Positions 1 through 8,172 of a stretch of DNA of 64,000 nt are shown piece by piece. A program made the translations under genes and the position numbers. The notes under the pieces were generated by a model. It searched no databases, had not been told where the DNA came from, and saw only the letters and a list, made by a program, of their open reading frames with translations. The stretch lies in NCBI GenBank assembly GCA_934090685.1, contig CAKOJN010000004.1, forward strand, positions 62,001 to 126,000. Reading direction: 5' to 3'. Each line of letters starts with the position of its first letter. The first letter of the stretch is position 1. Origin of the DNA: an uncultured Bacilli bacterium. Lineage in GTDB: Bacteria; Bacillota_I; Bacilli_A; RF39; UBA660.

Positions 1-738
1 TTTTAACATATATTTTTTCTTTTCCATTAATTCTATCGTTTCACTAATATCTTTATTCATAACAAATTCATATTCTTTATCATAAAATCCATCTTTTTGA
101 ATTAATACTTTACCTTTAGTATTTTCATCAAATACTTTCTCAAACTCATTTAGTGAGTTATACTCATCAGAACTTGTCACTACTTTAATATTACTTCCAT
201 CAATTGATTTGATTTTTAAAGTATATTCAGGAACCTTTTTATAATTGAAAACTAATATACATTTTAAATTTTTATCACTAATATTTTTTGTTTTATACTT
301 AAATGTAACTTTAAAAGTATATTGACTTGCCGGTTTAATTTTTGTTTTATTTATTTCGATATCATCAAAAGTATACTCTATATTTGAATTACTATAAACT
401 TGATTATTAACTTTAGTAATCACTAAATTATCAGATGATAAATTAGTCAAAGTTATATTATAAGTAACAATTGAATTATAATTATCTAACGTAATATCAC
501 TAACTATACTGTAAGCAGTATAATTAAAAGAAGAAACCACAGCATTATTAGTAACTTTAGAAATCTTCATATCAGTTATTCTGGATTCCTTAATAGGTCT
601 TACTAATGCTTTTCCATTAATCGCAAGTGATGTAGAATATGCAGAAAAACCTATGGTTAGAGAAAGAATAGATATTGTTAAAAATACAAATACTAAAGAA
701 AAAATTCTATATTTATTTGTTTTTTCTTTCCTTACCAT
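1..738 (-). CDS. TasA/camelysin-like secreted protein (3' end beyond window)
   Basis: Partial gene: the reading frame stays open to the left edge, so only about 246 N-terminal residues are present. ATG at 738 follows a GGAGGATC ribosome site. The protein opens with a basic stretch, a hydrophobic segment and the signature LTIGFSAYSTSLAINGKAL, closely matching the signal region of the TasA-like protein at 2988-3593 (LTIGYAAYTETLKIDGAAN). This is the signal type processed by SipW peptidases, and the SipW gene is two genes upstream. The rest looks like an extracellular beta-rich domain (many Thr/Ser/Asn/Tyr, no further membrane segment seen). It overlaps the end of the DUF5305 gene by 26 bases, so the four genes probably form one operon. 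Substrate status is inferred from the signal and context; the mature function (matrix fibre or surface protein) is unknown. Confidence 0.75.
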   Translation of the reverse strand, partial: MVRKEKTNKYRIFSLVFVFLTISILSLTIGFSAYSTSLAINGKALVRPIKESRITDMKISKVTNNAVVSSFNYTAYSIVSDITLDNYNSIVTYNITLTNLSSDNLVITKVNNQVYSNSNIEYTFDDIEINKTKIKPASQYTFKVTFKYKTKNISDKNLKCILVFNYKKVPEYTLKIKSIDGSNIKVVTSSDEYNSLNEFEKVFDENTKGKVLIQKDGFYDKEYEFVMNKDISETIELMEKKKYMLK

Positions 739-1822
739 GAGATCCTCCATTACAAACAACCTTCTCATCAAGTGTGTATTTATAAATTATACTATCATGA
801 ATAATAATAAACTCAGATAATTTATGTGGTTTTATTTCATTATAAATTATTGGAGTTCCCAAATTATCATGTATATCTCTTAACTCTTCAAATGATAACA
901 TATTCAATACTTTATAACCTTTTTCATCTATAGAATTTTGTGCGTTTCCTATAATACTATCATAATCTTTTAATAATTTTTTTAATGTAATATCATATTT
1001 AGATCTTTCTTTCATAAATAAATAAACTGTTCTAAACAATGAAACTATAAAATACAAATCAAGTAATGCAGATAATATAAATCCAATTAGGTACTTCATA
1101 TTTAAGTCTTTAATTCCTCTATCTTCATATATTGTATTGAAATTATTTATATCATTACTATCAATTTTTATATTTAACGTCTGTTCAGTTAGAGGAATAG
1201 TCAAAGATGATGAACTATTTAAATCTATTTTATTAGTAAATTTATCACTTTGAGCATGAGTTTCTACATTCAATATTATAGTTAAATCACTACTTGATGT
1301 TAAAGCATAAGAGGATTTAAATGACTTAACAAAATCATTAAAATGTTGATAATCTATATTTATTTTTTGACTAAAATCATTATGCATTAAATTATCTTTA
1401 TTAATAGTTTTTTCATCAACTAAACGTTCTTTTTTCTCATATAATACTTCTTTTTTATCAGTATCATCATATACCCTAGTTATCGCATCAACACTATAGG
1501 TAGTTTTATATTTCAATTCTTCACTAGTTATAAAATTATAATCAAAGACAACATTAATATTTTTAATTAGATTAGCAATATAGTTCATACCGGATGGTAA
1601 TGTTTTTTTATCATAATAATCGTTATCTTTCAAATTAACAGAATAATCTACTGTACTTTTTTCTTTATACATAAATGAAGACTTAGTTTTAAAGACAAAT
1701 GTCTGAATATAAAATATAACAGTAAAGCAAGTAAGTAATAGAATTAAACACGAATATAATACGATTGAATACTTTTTACTTGAAAATTTATAATTTTTTT
1801 TAGTTAAATCACTCTGTTTCAT
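713..1822 (-). CDS. DUF5305-type membrane protein of the SipW cluster
   Basis: About 369 residues from the ATG at 1822, chosen because AAAGGAG lies just ahead of it; an upstream start at 1846 would overlap the peptidase gene and has no ribosome site. One transmembrane segment near residues 18-40 is followed by a large extracytoplasmic domain, a second membrane segment near 240-265 and a short cytoplasmic tail. This layout and the conserved YSVDAITRVYDD region resemble DUF5305 proteins, which are recurrently found beside SipW-type signal peptidases. It starts one base after the peptidase stop codon and overlaps the next TasA-like gene, so it is probably translationally coupled. I infer an accessory role in export or assembly of the TasA-like proteins; no catalytic motif is visible. 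Confidence 0.65.
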   Translation of the reverse strand: MKQSDLTKKNYKFSSKKYSIVLYSCLILLLTCFTVIFYIQTFVFKTKSSFMYKEKSTVDYSVNLKDNDYYDKKTLPSGMNYIANLIKNINVVFDYNFITSEELKYKTTYSVDAITRVYDDTDKKEVLYEKKERLVDEKTINKDNLMHNDFSQKINIDYQHFNDFVKSFKSSYALTSSSDLTIILNVETHAQSDKFTNKIDLNSSSSLTIPLTEQTLNIKIDSNDINNFNTIYEDRGIKDLNMKYLIGFILSALLDLYFIVSLFRTVYLFMKERSKYDITLKKLLKDYDSIIGNAQNSIDEKGYKVLNMLSFEELRDIHDNLGTPIIYNEIKPHKLSEFIIIHDSIIYKYTLDEKVVCNGGSHGKERKNK

Positions 1823-1823
1823 T

Positions 1824-2969
1824 TTAATCTCCTTTAATACGATCAAATATTGCTACTGTAGGATATCCAATATATCTTATTTTAAATTTTTCTAATCCTA
1901 CAATATTATCTATATCTAATAAATACCCATCAGAAGAATTATTATTATCGCCTTTGGTATTATAAAAAACTCCCCTAGATGTATTATATTTTTTAATAAT
2001 TCTATGTACAACAACTTTATTATCCATATTGAATGCTATTATGTCACCTTCTTTAAGTTTATTTTTCTCATCATCACTAAGTTTCTCTATAACAACCATA
2101 TCACCTTTATTAATATTAGGTGTCATTGATCCAGTTGCTATTACAAAAGTTCTATATTTAAACAATCCACTAGATGTACAAATTAATAATATTAAAAACG
2201 TACTTAAACATATATAAATATATTTTTCTATATTGTTTCTTTTTTTAGAAACTATTTTTCTATACTTTAACTTATCAAAAATATTAAACGTAGATATAAA
2301 TATTAACATAGGAATTAAAATATATAAAACAGATTCTAAGTAATTACCAAAATTTGGAATAATAGGTAATATATATTTAGGTATTTCCATTAAATATCTA
2401 TATATCAAACATGGTTTATAACTTGATTTAATAGATAGATATGTCAGCAATATAGATTTACTCAAATTTGGTAAAATAAATAAACCCAAAGCATTTAAAA
2501 CTTTATAAAAATTTGTAAAATTAGTTGCTTTTATTATTAAAGTAGAATCAAGTAAAGTAAATACAATTGCTGAAAAAAACAACAACCATTTACTATCTTT
2601 AATTTGACTATTTATAATATATCTTAATAATTCAATTAAAGTTATAGATAAGATAACAGGTAATACATTCTTAAAAATACTTAATATATTTAAACTATAA
2701 ACATTTCTTGTAAAACCTATTATTAATCCACTTAAATAAATAATAATATAGTATATGAACACATAAATACACATCGTTAAAATTATATCTTTATCATATC
2801 TAGACTTAATTTTTCTAAATCCAATTAAATAATAAGATATAAAGATTAACATAGTTATAAATGCACATATACTATATTTATCTAATTTTTTAAGAATAAA
2901 TATGTCAAAAAGTAAAACAAAAACAATAATAGTTAAAATAACTAAAGTTCTTTTGTCTCCTTTTTTCAT
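1824..2969 (-). CDS. sipW: Signal peptidase I, SipW/ER type
   Basis: 381 residues, much longer than a typical SipW (about 190). The extra N-terminal half is polytopic, with roughly seven hydrophobic segments up to residue 240. The peptidase domain occupies the C-terminal 110 residues: catalytic Ser in ATGSMTPNINKGDMV near residue 280, His in VVVHRII, and an acidic GDNNNSSDGYLLD segment. A Ser/His rather than Ser/Lys pair is typical of the archaeal/ER-type signal peptidases that include SipW. ATG at 2969 follows AGAAAGGGAA. It sits between two proteins bearing SipW-type signals, so it almost certainly processes them. The multi-span N-terminal extension is unusual and its role is not evident. 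Confidence 0.85.
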   Translation of the reverse strand: MKKGDKRTLVILTIIVFVLLFDIFILKKLDKYSICAFITMLIFISYYLIGFRKIKSRYDKDIILTMCIYVFIYYIIIYLSGLIIGFTRNVYSLNILSIFKNVLPVILSITLIELLRYIINSQIKDSKWLLFFSAIVFTLLDSTLIIKATNFTNFYKVLNALGLFILPNLSKSILLTYLSIKSSYKPCLIYRYLMEIPKYILPIIPNFGNYLESVLYILIPMLIFISTFNIFDKLKYRKIVSKKRNNIEKYIYICLSTFLILLICTSSGLFKYRTFVIATGSMTPNINKGDMVVIEKLSDDEKNKLKEGDIIAFNMDNKVVVHRIIKKYNTSRGVFYNTKGDNNNSSDGYLLDIDNIVGLEKFKIRYIGYPTVAIFDRIKGD

Positions 2970-2987
2970 TCTTTATTCCCTTTCTAA

Positions 2988-3593
2988 TTAATTTTGAGTA
3001 TAGATTAATGTTGTAGTACCAATAGTAATTTTAACTTCATCATTAACTTTAACAGTACTTGCACTAGGCCACTCTAATTTTAATTTAAAACTTTGTACAC
3101 CAGATTCCCCATTTTTTGCTACTGGTAAAACATCAACATTAGGTGAAAGTACTCTACCATCACTGTAAGTTAATGTATATTTAAGTTCATCACATAACTT
3201 ATTTGCCTCATCACTACTTGTTGTACTGCCATCCGTTGGTGTACAAGATAATGTTCCCTGTACAAATGTTTTTAGTTTGGCAGATAAATTACCTGCATTT
3301 TTAACATCAAATAAATACGTTACAGAGTCTCCAGGAGATGTTAAAGTAACATCAAAACCTGATATAGTTGTACTCTCTAATGTTGGTTCTTTATTAACAA
3401 CAGCATTTCCAGTTGTTACACCTTTAAATTCACTATCAGTTTTAAAGTATATACTCCAACTTGATGGATCAACATTCGCAGCACCATCAATTTTTAATGT
3501 TTCTGTATAAGCAGCATATCCAATTGTTAAACCAGCAATTGCCACTACTAAAGCAATAATAGCTATTATTTTAAATCCTCTTTCTCTTTCCAT
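2988..3593 (-). CDS. TasA-family (SipW-dependent) secreted protein
   Basis: 201 residues from ATG 3593, which sits directly after AAGGAGGATAG; an ATG at 3620 lacks a ribosome site. Residues 1-35 form a basic then hydrophobic signal ending in LTIGYAAYTETLKIDG, the SipW-type cleavage region. The mature part is a single beta-sandwich-like domain with the pattern SPGDSVTYLFDVKNAGNLSA, typical of TasA/camelysin-like proteins. It has Cys residues in LSCTPTDG and NKLCDEL that could form a disulfide. First gene of the cluster, behind an extended -10 promoter at 3621-3629. Likely a secreted matrix or surface fibre protein; whether it polymerises cannot be told from sequence. Confidence 0.8.
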   Translation of the reverse strand: MERERGFKIIAIIALVVAIAGLTIGYAAYTETLKIDGAANVDPSSWSIYFKTDSEFKGVTTGNAVVNKEPTLESTTISGFDVTLTSPGDSVTYLFDVKNAGNLSAKLKTFVQGTLSCTPTDGSTTSSDEANKLCDELKYTLTYSDGRVLSPNVDVLPVAKNGESGVQSFKLKLEWPSASTVKVNDEVKITIGTTTLIYTQN

Positions 3594-3620
3594 ATCTATC
3601 CTCCTTAGATTGTTATACAT

Positions 3621-3629
3621 TGATTATAT
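3621..3629 (-). promoter_or_regulatory. Extended -10 promoter of the SipW/TasA cluster
   Basis: On the minus strand the sequence reads TGATATAAT, a perfect extended -10 element. Transcription would start near 3614, leaving about 20 untranslated bases before the ATG at 3593. No good -35 is present, as expected for extended -10 promoters. Confidence 0.6.
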
Positions 3630-3655
3630 CATAAATATATAATAATTTCATCAAT

Positions 3656-3685
3656 AAAATAAAAAGTTCACAAATAAATGTGAAC
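3656..3685 (-). terminator. Intrinsic terminator after the TelA-like gene
   Basis: Perfect 7-bp stem GTTCACA/TGTGAAC with a 6-base loop, then TTTTTATTTT on the minus strand, beginning directly at the TelA-like stop codon. Confidence 0.85.
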
Positions 3686-4864
3686 CTATAATTTAAGTTT
3701 TAATATTTGCTCGCCATCTTGTTTTTGAACATTCTCAACTTGTACAGTACTCATTCTAAACATAGTACCTCTCAATTGATTTTCTAGTTCTTTTATTTCA
3801 CTTGTCGCTTGTAATCTTGCTGCTCTACCAGAATTTTGAATTTGTATAATCTCATTTAATGTTTCAACTAATTTATTATTAGTGTATTTTAATGCTTCAA
3901 TATCAACAATACCTCTTTCTATTTCTTGTGCAGTTTGAACAGATGACATGTGAAGTGCATCAGCATTTTTCTTAAGTAATTGACTTGTAAGATCACTAAC
4001 TTGTTTCTCTGCCTTTGCTGCTTTTAAACTATTTTCTGCTCCTAAACTAATTACTAATTGACTTCTCCACAACGGAATTGTATTAACAATTGTTGATTGA
4101 ATCTTTTGCTCCATTGAGAAACTATTTTTTTGTATAATTCTAATCTGTGGTGCCATTTGAATTGATATAATTCTAGTTAATCTTAAATCATGTAATCTTT
4201 TTTCAAATCTATCACATTGATCAACATAATCACTATATGCTTGAGCAGATTCTTGTGTTCCAAGTGTTTGTGCTTCGATTGCTAATTGTTGAACTTTTGA
4301 TCTTGCTTCTGCTAATGCAAGTTCACCAGCAGCAATATATAATTGAAGTTCTTTGCAAAATGTTATATTTTGATCATAAACTCCTTGTAATGTTGAACAA
4401 TCTTTTCTTAAAATCATTTGATGTTCTCTTAGTTTTTCTACTATATTATCAATATTTTTTTCTACTGCCTCATATTTTATTTTTGTTTGTTTCGCTCTAC
4501 TAATTCCTCTTTTAATAAAACCAAAAACTCCTTTATTTTCTATATCAGATGATGATGATAATTCAAATACTACTTGTCCAATCAATTCTCCTGTTTCACC
4601 TAAGTCTTTAGTTTTTATTTCATTAAGCACAGTTCCACAATATCCATCTAGCTTTTCTTGAACTTGAGAACCATAATTTATTACCAAATCACTATTAGTT
4701 ATATCGATTTTTTTAGAAAATTCTTTTACTTGTTCCCTTTCTTCATCAGTAAGTTTTCTTAATTCTTCACATTCAACTTGAATATTTGCTTCAATTGCTT
4801 GATTATCAATAGTTGGAATATCCAAATCCAAATTAAACTTTGGTTGTTCCTTTAAAGTATCCAC
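3686..4864 (-). CDS. TelA-like toxic anion resistance family protein
   Basis: 392 residues, the usual length of the family (PF05816). Mostly long amphipathic helices with predicted coiled coil, no signal peptide and no membrane segment. The N-terminal part has the characteristic LTDEEREQVKEFSKKIDI and NYGSQVQEKLD stretches; the middle contains IRIIQKNSFSMEQKIQSTI and TIPLWRSQLVISLG, hallmarks of TelA/KlaA homologues. The family was named from tellurite resistance, but chromosomal copies in Firmicutes are linked to envelope stress and antimicrobial tolerance rather than tellurite. Single-gene unit: a terminator follows at once and there is an intergenic gap upstream. Specific function here is unknown. 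Confidence 0.85.
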   Translation of the reverse strand: MDTLKEQPKFNLDLDIPTIDNQAIEANIQVECEELRKLTDEEREQVKEFSKKIDITNSDLVINYGSQVQEKLDGYCGTVLNEIKTKDLGETGELIGQVVFELSSSSDIENKGVFGFIKRGISRAKQTKIKYEAVEKNIDNIVEKLREHQMILRKDCSTLQGVYDQNITFCKELQLYIAAGELALAEARSKVQQLAIEAQTLGTQESAQAYSDYVDQCDRFEKRLHDLRLTRIISIQMAPQIRIIQKNSFSMEQKIQSTIVNTIPLWRSQLVISLGAENSLKAAKAEKQVSDLTSQLLKKNADALHMSSVQTAQEIERGIVDIEALKYTNNKLVETLNEIIQIQNSGRAARLQATSEIKELENQLRGTMFRMSTVQVENVQKQDGEQILKLKL

Positions 4865-5027
4865 ATCAATACCTCCCTTAATGGTTCTTTATTATATATT
4901 AACATTCATGATATGTCAATAAAATCAAGTAAAACTGTAATTTGGTGTATGTAATATGTTTTCTATTAAAATATAAATAATTTCAGATAGAAATAAAAAT
5001 ATACTTATATACTTATTAAAACAAACT

Positions 5028-5063
5028 AAAAGCACGGATAAACTAATTATTTTCCATGCTTTT
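5028..5063 (-). terminator. Possible terminator after the HAD protein gene
   Basis: On the minus strand AAAAGCA pairs with TGCTTTT, extended inward by GGA/TCC, followed by TAGTTTGTTTTAA. The T-tract is interrupted and the loop large, so this is a weak call. The rest of the gap 4865-5153 is AT-rich and shows no gene; a second weak 5-bp hairpin lies at 5074-5091. Confidence 0.4.
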
Positions 5064-5153
5064 ATATATGCTTACTCCTTATTTTTGGAGTTACTTTTTA
5101 TATGGCAGGATTTTATAGGAAATTTACAACTTTTATTTTTGCACCTTTCTTAT

Positions 5154-5702
5154 TTATTTTATATCGTTTTCATATTTCCTTTTCAATACTTTAATTAAAT
5201 TATTTGTAACTAATTCATAATCTCCTAATTGTCTATATTGATAGTTTATATGTTTAAAATTATTTAAATTAACTGGTTTTAATACTATTTTAGGTAAATC
5301 TTTATAAGTTAGTCCCTTAAATGGCATAGTTTTGAAATGATTTAAATGTATTAATTTATAATCATTGTGATACTCATCATCTAATATAACATAATTTGTT
5401 ATTTCATTTTTTTTCAAATAGTCAACTATACCTAGTAAACGTGATGGCAAGTTTATATCACACAAACTTCCTCGAAAATTCGGGTCTATAAAATCGATAT
5501 TATATATGCATAATTTCTCAAATTGATATTTTAATGCTTTTCTTCTAGTCTCTATTCCGTTCATTTGCCAAGAACTTATTATAACCACTTTGGCATTAAA
5601 TATTTTAACTAATAGTTTTAGGACTTCAACACTTTCTGATAAAAATTCAGAGCAATTATCATTAAGAACTCCATCTATATCTAAAAATATTATATTTTTC
5701 AT
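5154..5702 (-). CDS. HAD-fold protein (HAD_SAK-like)
   Basis: 182 residues. The N-terminus IIFLDIDGVLND carries the HAD nucleophile and acid/base pair (Asp8, Asp10). KVVIISSWQMN is the second HAD motif (Ser/Thr) and VILDDEYHND supplies the acidic metal ligands. Domain type resembles the HAD domain of the 'Swiss army knife' RNA-repair proteins (PF18143), here as a stand-alone small protein without a ligase or kinase partner. Likely a phosphatase acting on a nucleic-acid end or small phosphoester, but the substrate is not determinable. ATG 5702 is preceded by AGGGTGAT. It lies just downstream of, and in the same direction as, tRNA-Trp, separated by a terminator. Confidence 0.65.
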   Translation of the reverse strand: MKNIIFLDIDGVLNDNCSEFLSESVEVLKLLVKIFNAKVVIISSWQMNGIETRRKALKYQFEKLCIYNIDFIDPNFRGSLCDINLPSRLLGIVDYLKKNEITNYVILDDEYHNDYKLIHLNHFKTMPFKGLTYKDLPKIVLKPVNLNNFKHINYQYRQLGDYELVTNNLIKVLKRKYENDIK

Positions 5703-5711
5703 AAATCACCC

Positions 5712-5747
5712 TAAAAAATAAAAACTTGATATTTTTATACCAAGTTT
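5712..5747 (-). terminator. Intrinsic terminator of the tRNA-Trp transcript
   Basis: Minus-strand AAACTTG/CAAGTTT 7-bp stem with a 12-base loop followed by TTATTTTTTA, about 35 bases past the tRNA 3' end. Confidence 0.75.
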
Positions 5748-5783
5748 CATATTAAAGAACACTCTGGTTCGACCAAATCTAAA

Positions 5784-5858
5784 TGGCAGGGGTAGAAGGA
5801 CTCGAACCCTCCCCAACGGTTTTGGAGACCGGCATGCTACCACTGACACCATACCCCT
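5784..5858 (-). tRNA. tRNA-Trp (anticodon CCA)
   Basis: 75 bases including an encoded 3' CCA. Minus strand begins AGGGGTATGG and ends CCCCTGCCA, so the acceptor stem pairs AGGGGTA with TACCCCT. The T arm carries GGTTCGAGTCC. The anticodon loop CTCCAAA places CCA at positions 34-36. The anticodon arm CGGTCTCCAAAACCG is typical of bacterial tRNA-Trp. A good promoter lies just upstream and a terminator just downstream, so it is a one-gene transcript. Confidence 0.95.
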
Positions 5859-5877
5859 ATCAGATTGGCACAAACTA

Positions 5878-5906
5878 ATTATATAATAAAGTTAATAATA
5901 AATCAA
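5878..5906 (-). promoter_or_regulatory. Sigma-A-type promoter of tRNA-Trp
   Basis: Minus strand TTGATT, 17-base spacer, then TATAAT; predicted start near 5871, about 13 bases before the mature tRNA. Confidence 0.75.
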
Positions 5907-5956
5907 CTTTTTATACATATTTTCTATAAATGCATACAATAATATAGGTGAATTAT

Positions 5957-6379
5957 ATGTTAATTAAATATACAGATAAAGAATTAGATTTATGTGCAAG
6001 ATTAATGAGAGCAGAAGCACTTGCTGAAGGTGAACTTGGAATGCTTATGGTAGGAAACGTAATTGTCAATAGAGCAATCGCTAACTGTCTTGATTTTAAA
6101 AATATACGAAGTATAACTGATGCTATATATCAAAAAAACGCATTTGTTGGGGTAAATAGTAATCTCTTTAATTCAAAATCTACCACTAAAGAAAAAGAAC
6201 TTGCCAAAAGAGTATTAAAAGGAGAATACTATCATCCAGCAACTAATGCTTTATGGTTTTATAGTCCTAAAAAAGGAGAAGAATGCAAAGGTACTTGGTT
6301 TAAGCAAAGAAATGCTGGTAGATATAAAAATCATTGTTTTTACGCACCAGATCCAGGAGTATGTCAAGAATTATACTAA
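5957..6379 (+). CDS. SleB-like cell wall hydrolase
   Basis: 140 residues from ATG 5957, which follows AGGTGAATTAT; a GTG at 5948 would lie inside that ribosome site. The whole protein is the SleB/CwlJ catalytic domain (Hydrolase_2, PF07486): LCARLMRAEALAEGELGMLM with the catalytic Glu, VGNVIVNRA, the central NAFVGVNS region, and the C-terminal ATNALWFYSPKK plus HCFYAPDPG. In Bacillus these are spore-cortex lytic transglycosylases, but similar domains occur in non-sporulating bacteria. No signal peptide or binding domain is present, so how it reaches the wall is unclear. Confidence 0.85.
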   Translation: MLIKYTDKELDLCARLMRAEALAEGELGMLMVGNVIVNRAIANCLDFKNIRSITDAIYQKNAFVGVNSNLFNSKSTTKEKELAKRVLKGEYYHPATNALWFYSPKKGEECKGTWFKQRNAGRYKNHCFYAPDPGVCQELY

Positions 6380-6402
6380 ATCTATTAAAATATTAAGTTT
6401 CA

Positions 6403-6411
6403 TGATATAAT
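6403..6411 (+). promoter_or_regulatory. Extended -10 promoter of the glycosyltransferase gene
   Basis: TGATATAAT, start near 6418, about 16 bases before the ATG at 6434. No clear -35. Confidence 0.55.
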
Positions 6412-6433
6412 GTAAAAACAAGGGATGAAGTAT

Positions 6434-7942
6434 ATGGAAATATTAAATGATATAATTACTGCTATAGGTAACTTTTATTTTACCGGGAATAAAATATATA
6501 AAATTATAGGTGTAATATTAAGTATAATGGTTTTTCATAAAGCATTTTACTTTGTTATTGGTATGTTTTTTACAAGAAAATTTAAACCTGCTAAAAAGAA
6601 ACACAAATATGGAATACTAATTGCTGCTAGAAATGAAAAAGCAGTTATTGGGAATCTTATAGATAGTATAAATAAGCAAGATTATCCAAAAGACTTATAT
6701 ACTATATTTGTAGTTGCTGATAACTGTACTGATAACACTGCAGAAATTGCTAGAAGTAAAGGTGCTATATGTTATGAAAGATTTGATGATGCGCATAGAA
6801 CAAAAGGTTATGCATTAGAGTTTCTACTTGATAGAATAGAAGAAGATTATAAAAGAGACAGTTTTGAGGGTTATTTTATATTTGATGCTGATAACTTACT
6901 TAAATCGAACTTCATTTCTAAAATGAATGATGCATTCGATAGTGGACAAAAAATAATAACATCTTACAGAAATACTAAAAACTTTGATGAAAACTGGATT
7001 GCTTCAACTTACGCACTACACTGGATAAGATCAATTAGAACAAATCACAGAGCAAGAAGTGTTCTTAGACTTGCAACCAATATTCAGGGAACAGGATTCT
7101 TATTCTCAAACGAAATAGTAAAAGATGGATGGCATTATACATCATTAACAGAAGATAGAGCTCTTACTGCTGATGCTGTTGCTCAAGGATATCAAATTAC
7201 ATATCAAGATGAAGCAGAATTTTTTGATGAACAACCAATTAGTCTAAAAGTAGCATTAAGACAAAGACTACGTTGGTCAAAAGGACACTTACAAGCATTT
7301 GTTGAAAGTGGTCCATATCTATTTATAAATATATTTTTTGGTAAAAGATTTTTAAAAACGAATTGGAACAAAAATAAGAAAAAAGTAAAAAAAGAAAAAA
7401 CATTCAAAAATGTTATGTTAGATATATTAGAGTCAATTAGACATAGGTTCGCATCATTTGATACTCTATCACAACTAACACCAATATCATTCATTAATTT
7501 ATGTAGATGGTTACTATTCTCAGTTATTATATACTCTTGCTACACATATACTACTGGTATATATGGAAGTAATATATTTAGTGGAAACACTACTCTTGCT
7601 AAATGGTTAAGAGGAATAACTGATATAGAAGTTAATGTAGGACCTGGATACTTAGCAATGTTACTTGGATTTGTACTTGCTGTATGGCATAGGTTATTAT
7701 GGAGAATGGGAATATATTTCTCAAATATGTGGATGGCAATATATATATTTATTATTGAAAACAGGAGAATTAAAAAGATATCTCTTAAAAATAAAATATT
7801 ATTTACACTTACATGGCCAATATTTGATATTATCGGTAGATATACAACCTATATAGCATTATTTATGAATGTAACTTGGAAACCAATACCACACGAAAGT
7901 AAAGTAACAATAGATGATATAAATAATAAGGCAGGTGCCTAA
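6434..7942 (+). CDS. GT2-family membrane glycosyltransferase
   Basis: 502 residues from ATG 6434, placed 9 bases after AGGG; the ATG at 6425 abuts the ribosome site. Layout: one N-terminal membrane segment (about 22-47), a GT-A domain (about 58-290) with ILIAARNE, the nucleotide-binding VVADNCTDNT, DAD at 151-153 (DxD), TED at 239-241 and QRLRW at 277-281, then at least three C-terminal membrane segments. The TED...QxxRW combination is characteristic of processive GT2 enzymes such as cellulose, chitin or hyaluronan synthases and poly-GlcNAc synthases, so it likely makes or exports a polysaccharide or glycolipid. It is followed without a gap by a small membrane protein and then a terminator. 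The sugar substrate cannot be assigned. Confidence 0.85.
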   Translation: MEILNDIITAIGNFYFTGNKIYKIIGVILSIMVFHKAFYFVIGMFFTRKFKPAKKKHKYGILIAARNEKAVIGNLIDSINKQDYPKDLYTIFVVADNCTDNTAEIARSKGAICYERFDDAHRTKGYALEFLLDRIEEDYKRDSFEGYFIFDADNLLKSNFISKMNDAFDSGQKIITSYRNTKNFDENWIASTYALHWIRSIRTNHRARSVLRLATNIQGTGFLFSNEIVKDGWHYTSLTEDRALTADAVAQGYQITYQDEAEFFDEQPISLKVALRQRLRWSKGHLQAFVESGPYLFINIFFGKRFLKTNWNKNKKKVKKEKTFKNVMLDILESIRHRFASFDTLSQLTPISFINLCRWLLFSVIIYSCYTYTTGIYGSNIFSGNTTLAKWLRGITDIEVNVGPGYLAMLLGFVLAVWHRLLWRMGIYFSNMWMAIYIFIIENRRIKKISLKNKILFTLTWPIFDIIGRYTTYIALFMNVTWKPIPHESKVTIDDINNKAGA

Positions 7943-8137
7943 ATGAAAGAATATTTAAAACAATTTTACTCAGAAGGACTTGCTAACACATTTTATGTAA
8001 AACCACTTAATTATTTAAAAAAGCATATTAAGAATAAAAGTATATTGAAGTTATTTTCTATAATATTAAAAGTCATATATACTATATTCTGTATAGTTCT
8101 AGCAATTATATTATTTAAAGTAATTTTTCCATTTTAA
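7943..8137 (+). CDS. Small membrane protein coupled to the glycosyltransferase
   Basis: 64 residues; the ATG follows the glycosyltransferase stop codon with no gap, so it is almost certainly co-translated. The N-terminal half is basic (LKKHIKNKSILKL) and the C-terminal half is one hydrophobic span (IILKVIYTIFCIVLAIILFKVIF). It resembles in layout the small partner subunits of processive GT2 synthases, but no family is recognised. A terminator follows immediately. Confidence 0.6.
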   Translation: MKEYLKQFYSEGLANTFYVKPLNYLKKHIKNKSILKLFSIILKVIYTIFCIVLAIILFKVIFPF

Positions 8138-8139
8138 AA

Positions 8140-8172
8140 GAAGCATATTTTGAATAGTGCTTCCTTTTTATT
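8140..8172. terminator. Bidirectional terminator between convergent genes
   Basis: GAAGCA/TGCTTC stem with a 12-base loop; CTTTTTATTT follows on plus and CTTTTAAAAT on minus. Serves the glycosyltransferase operon and the sulfatase gene. Confidence 0.75.

Noticed and set aside
5074..5091. Small hairpin ACTCC/GGAGT
   Set aside because: Five base pairs without an adjacent T-tract on the relevant strand; not counted as a terminator.
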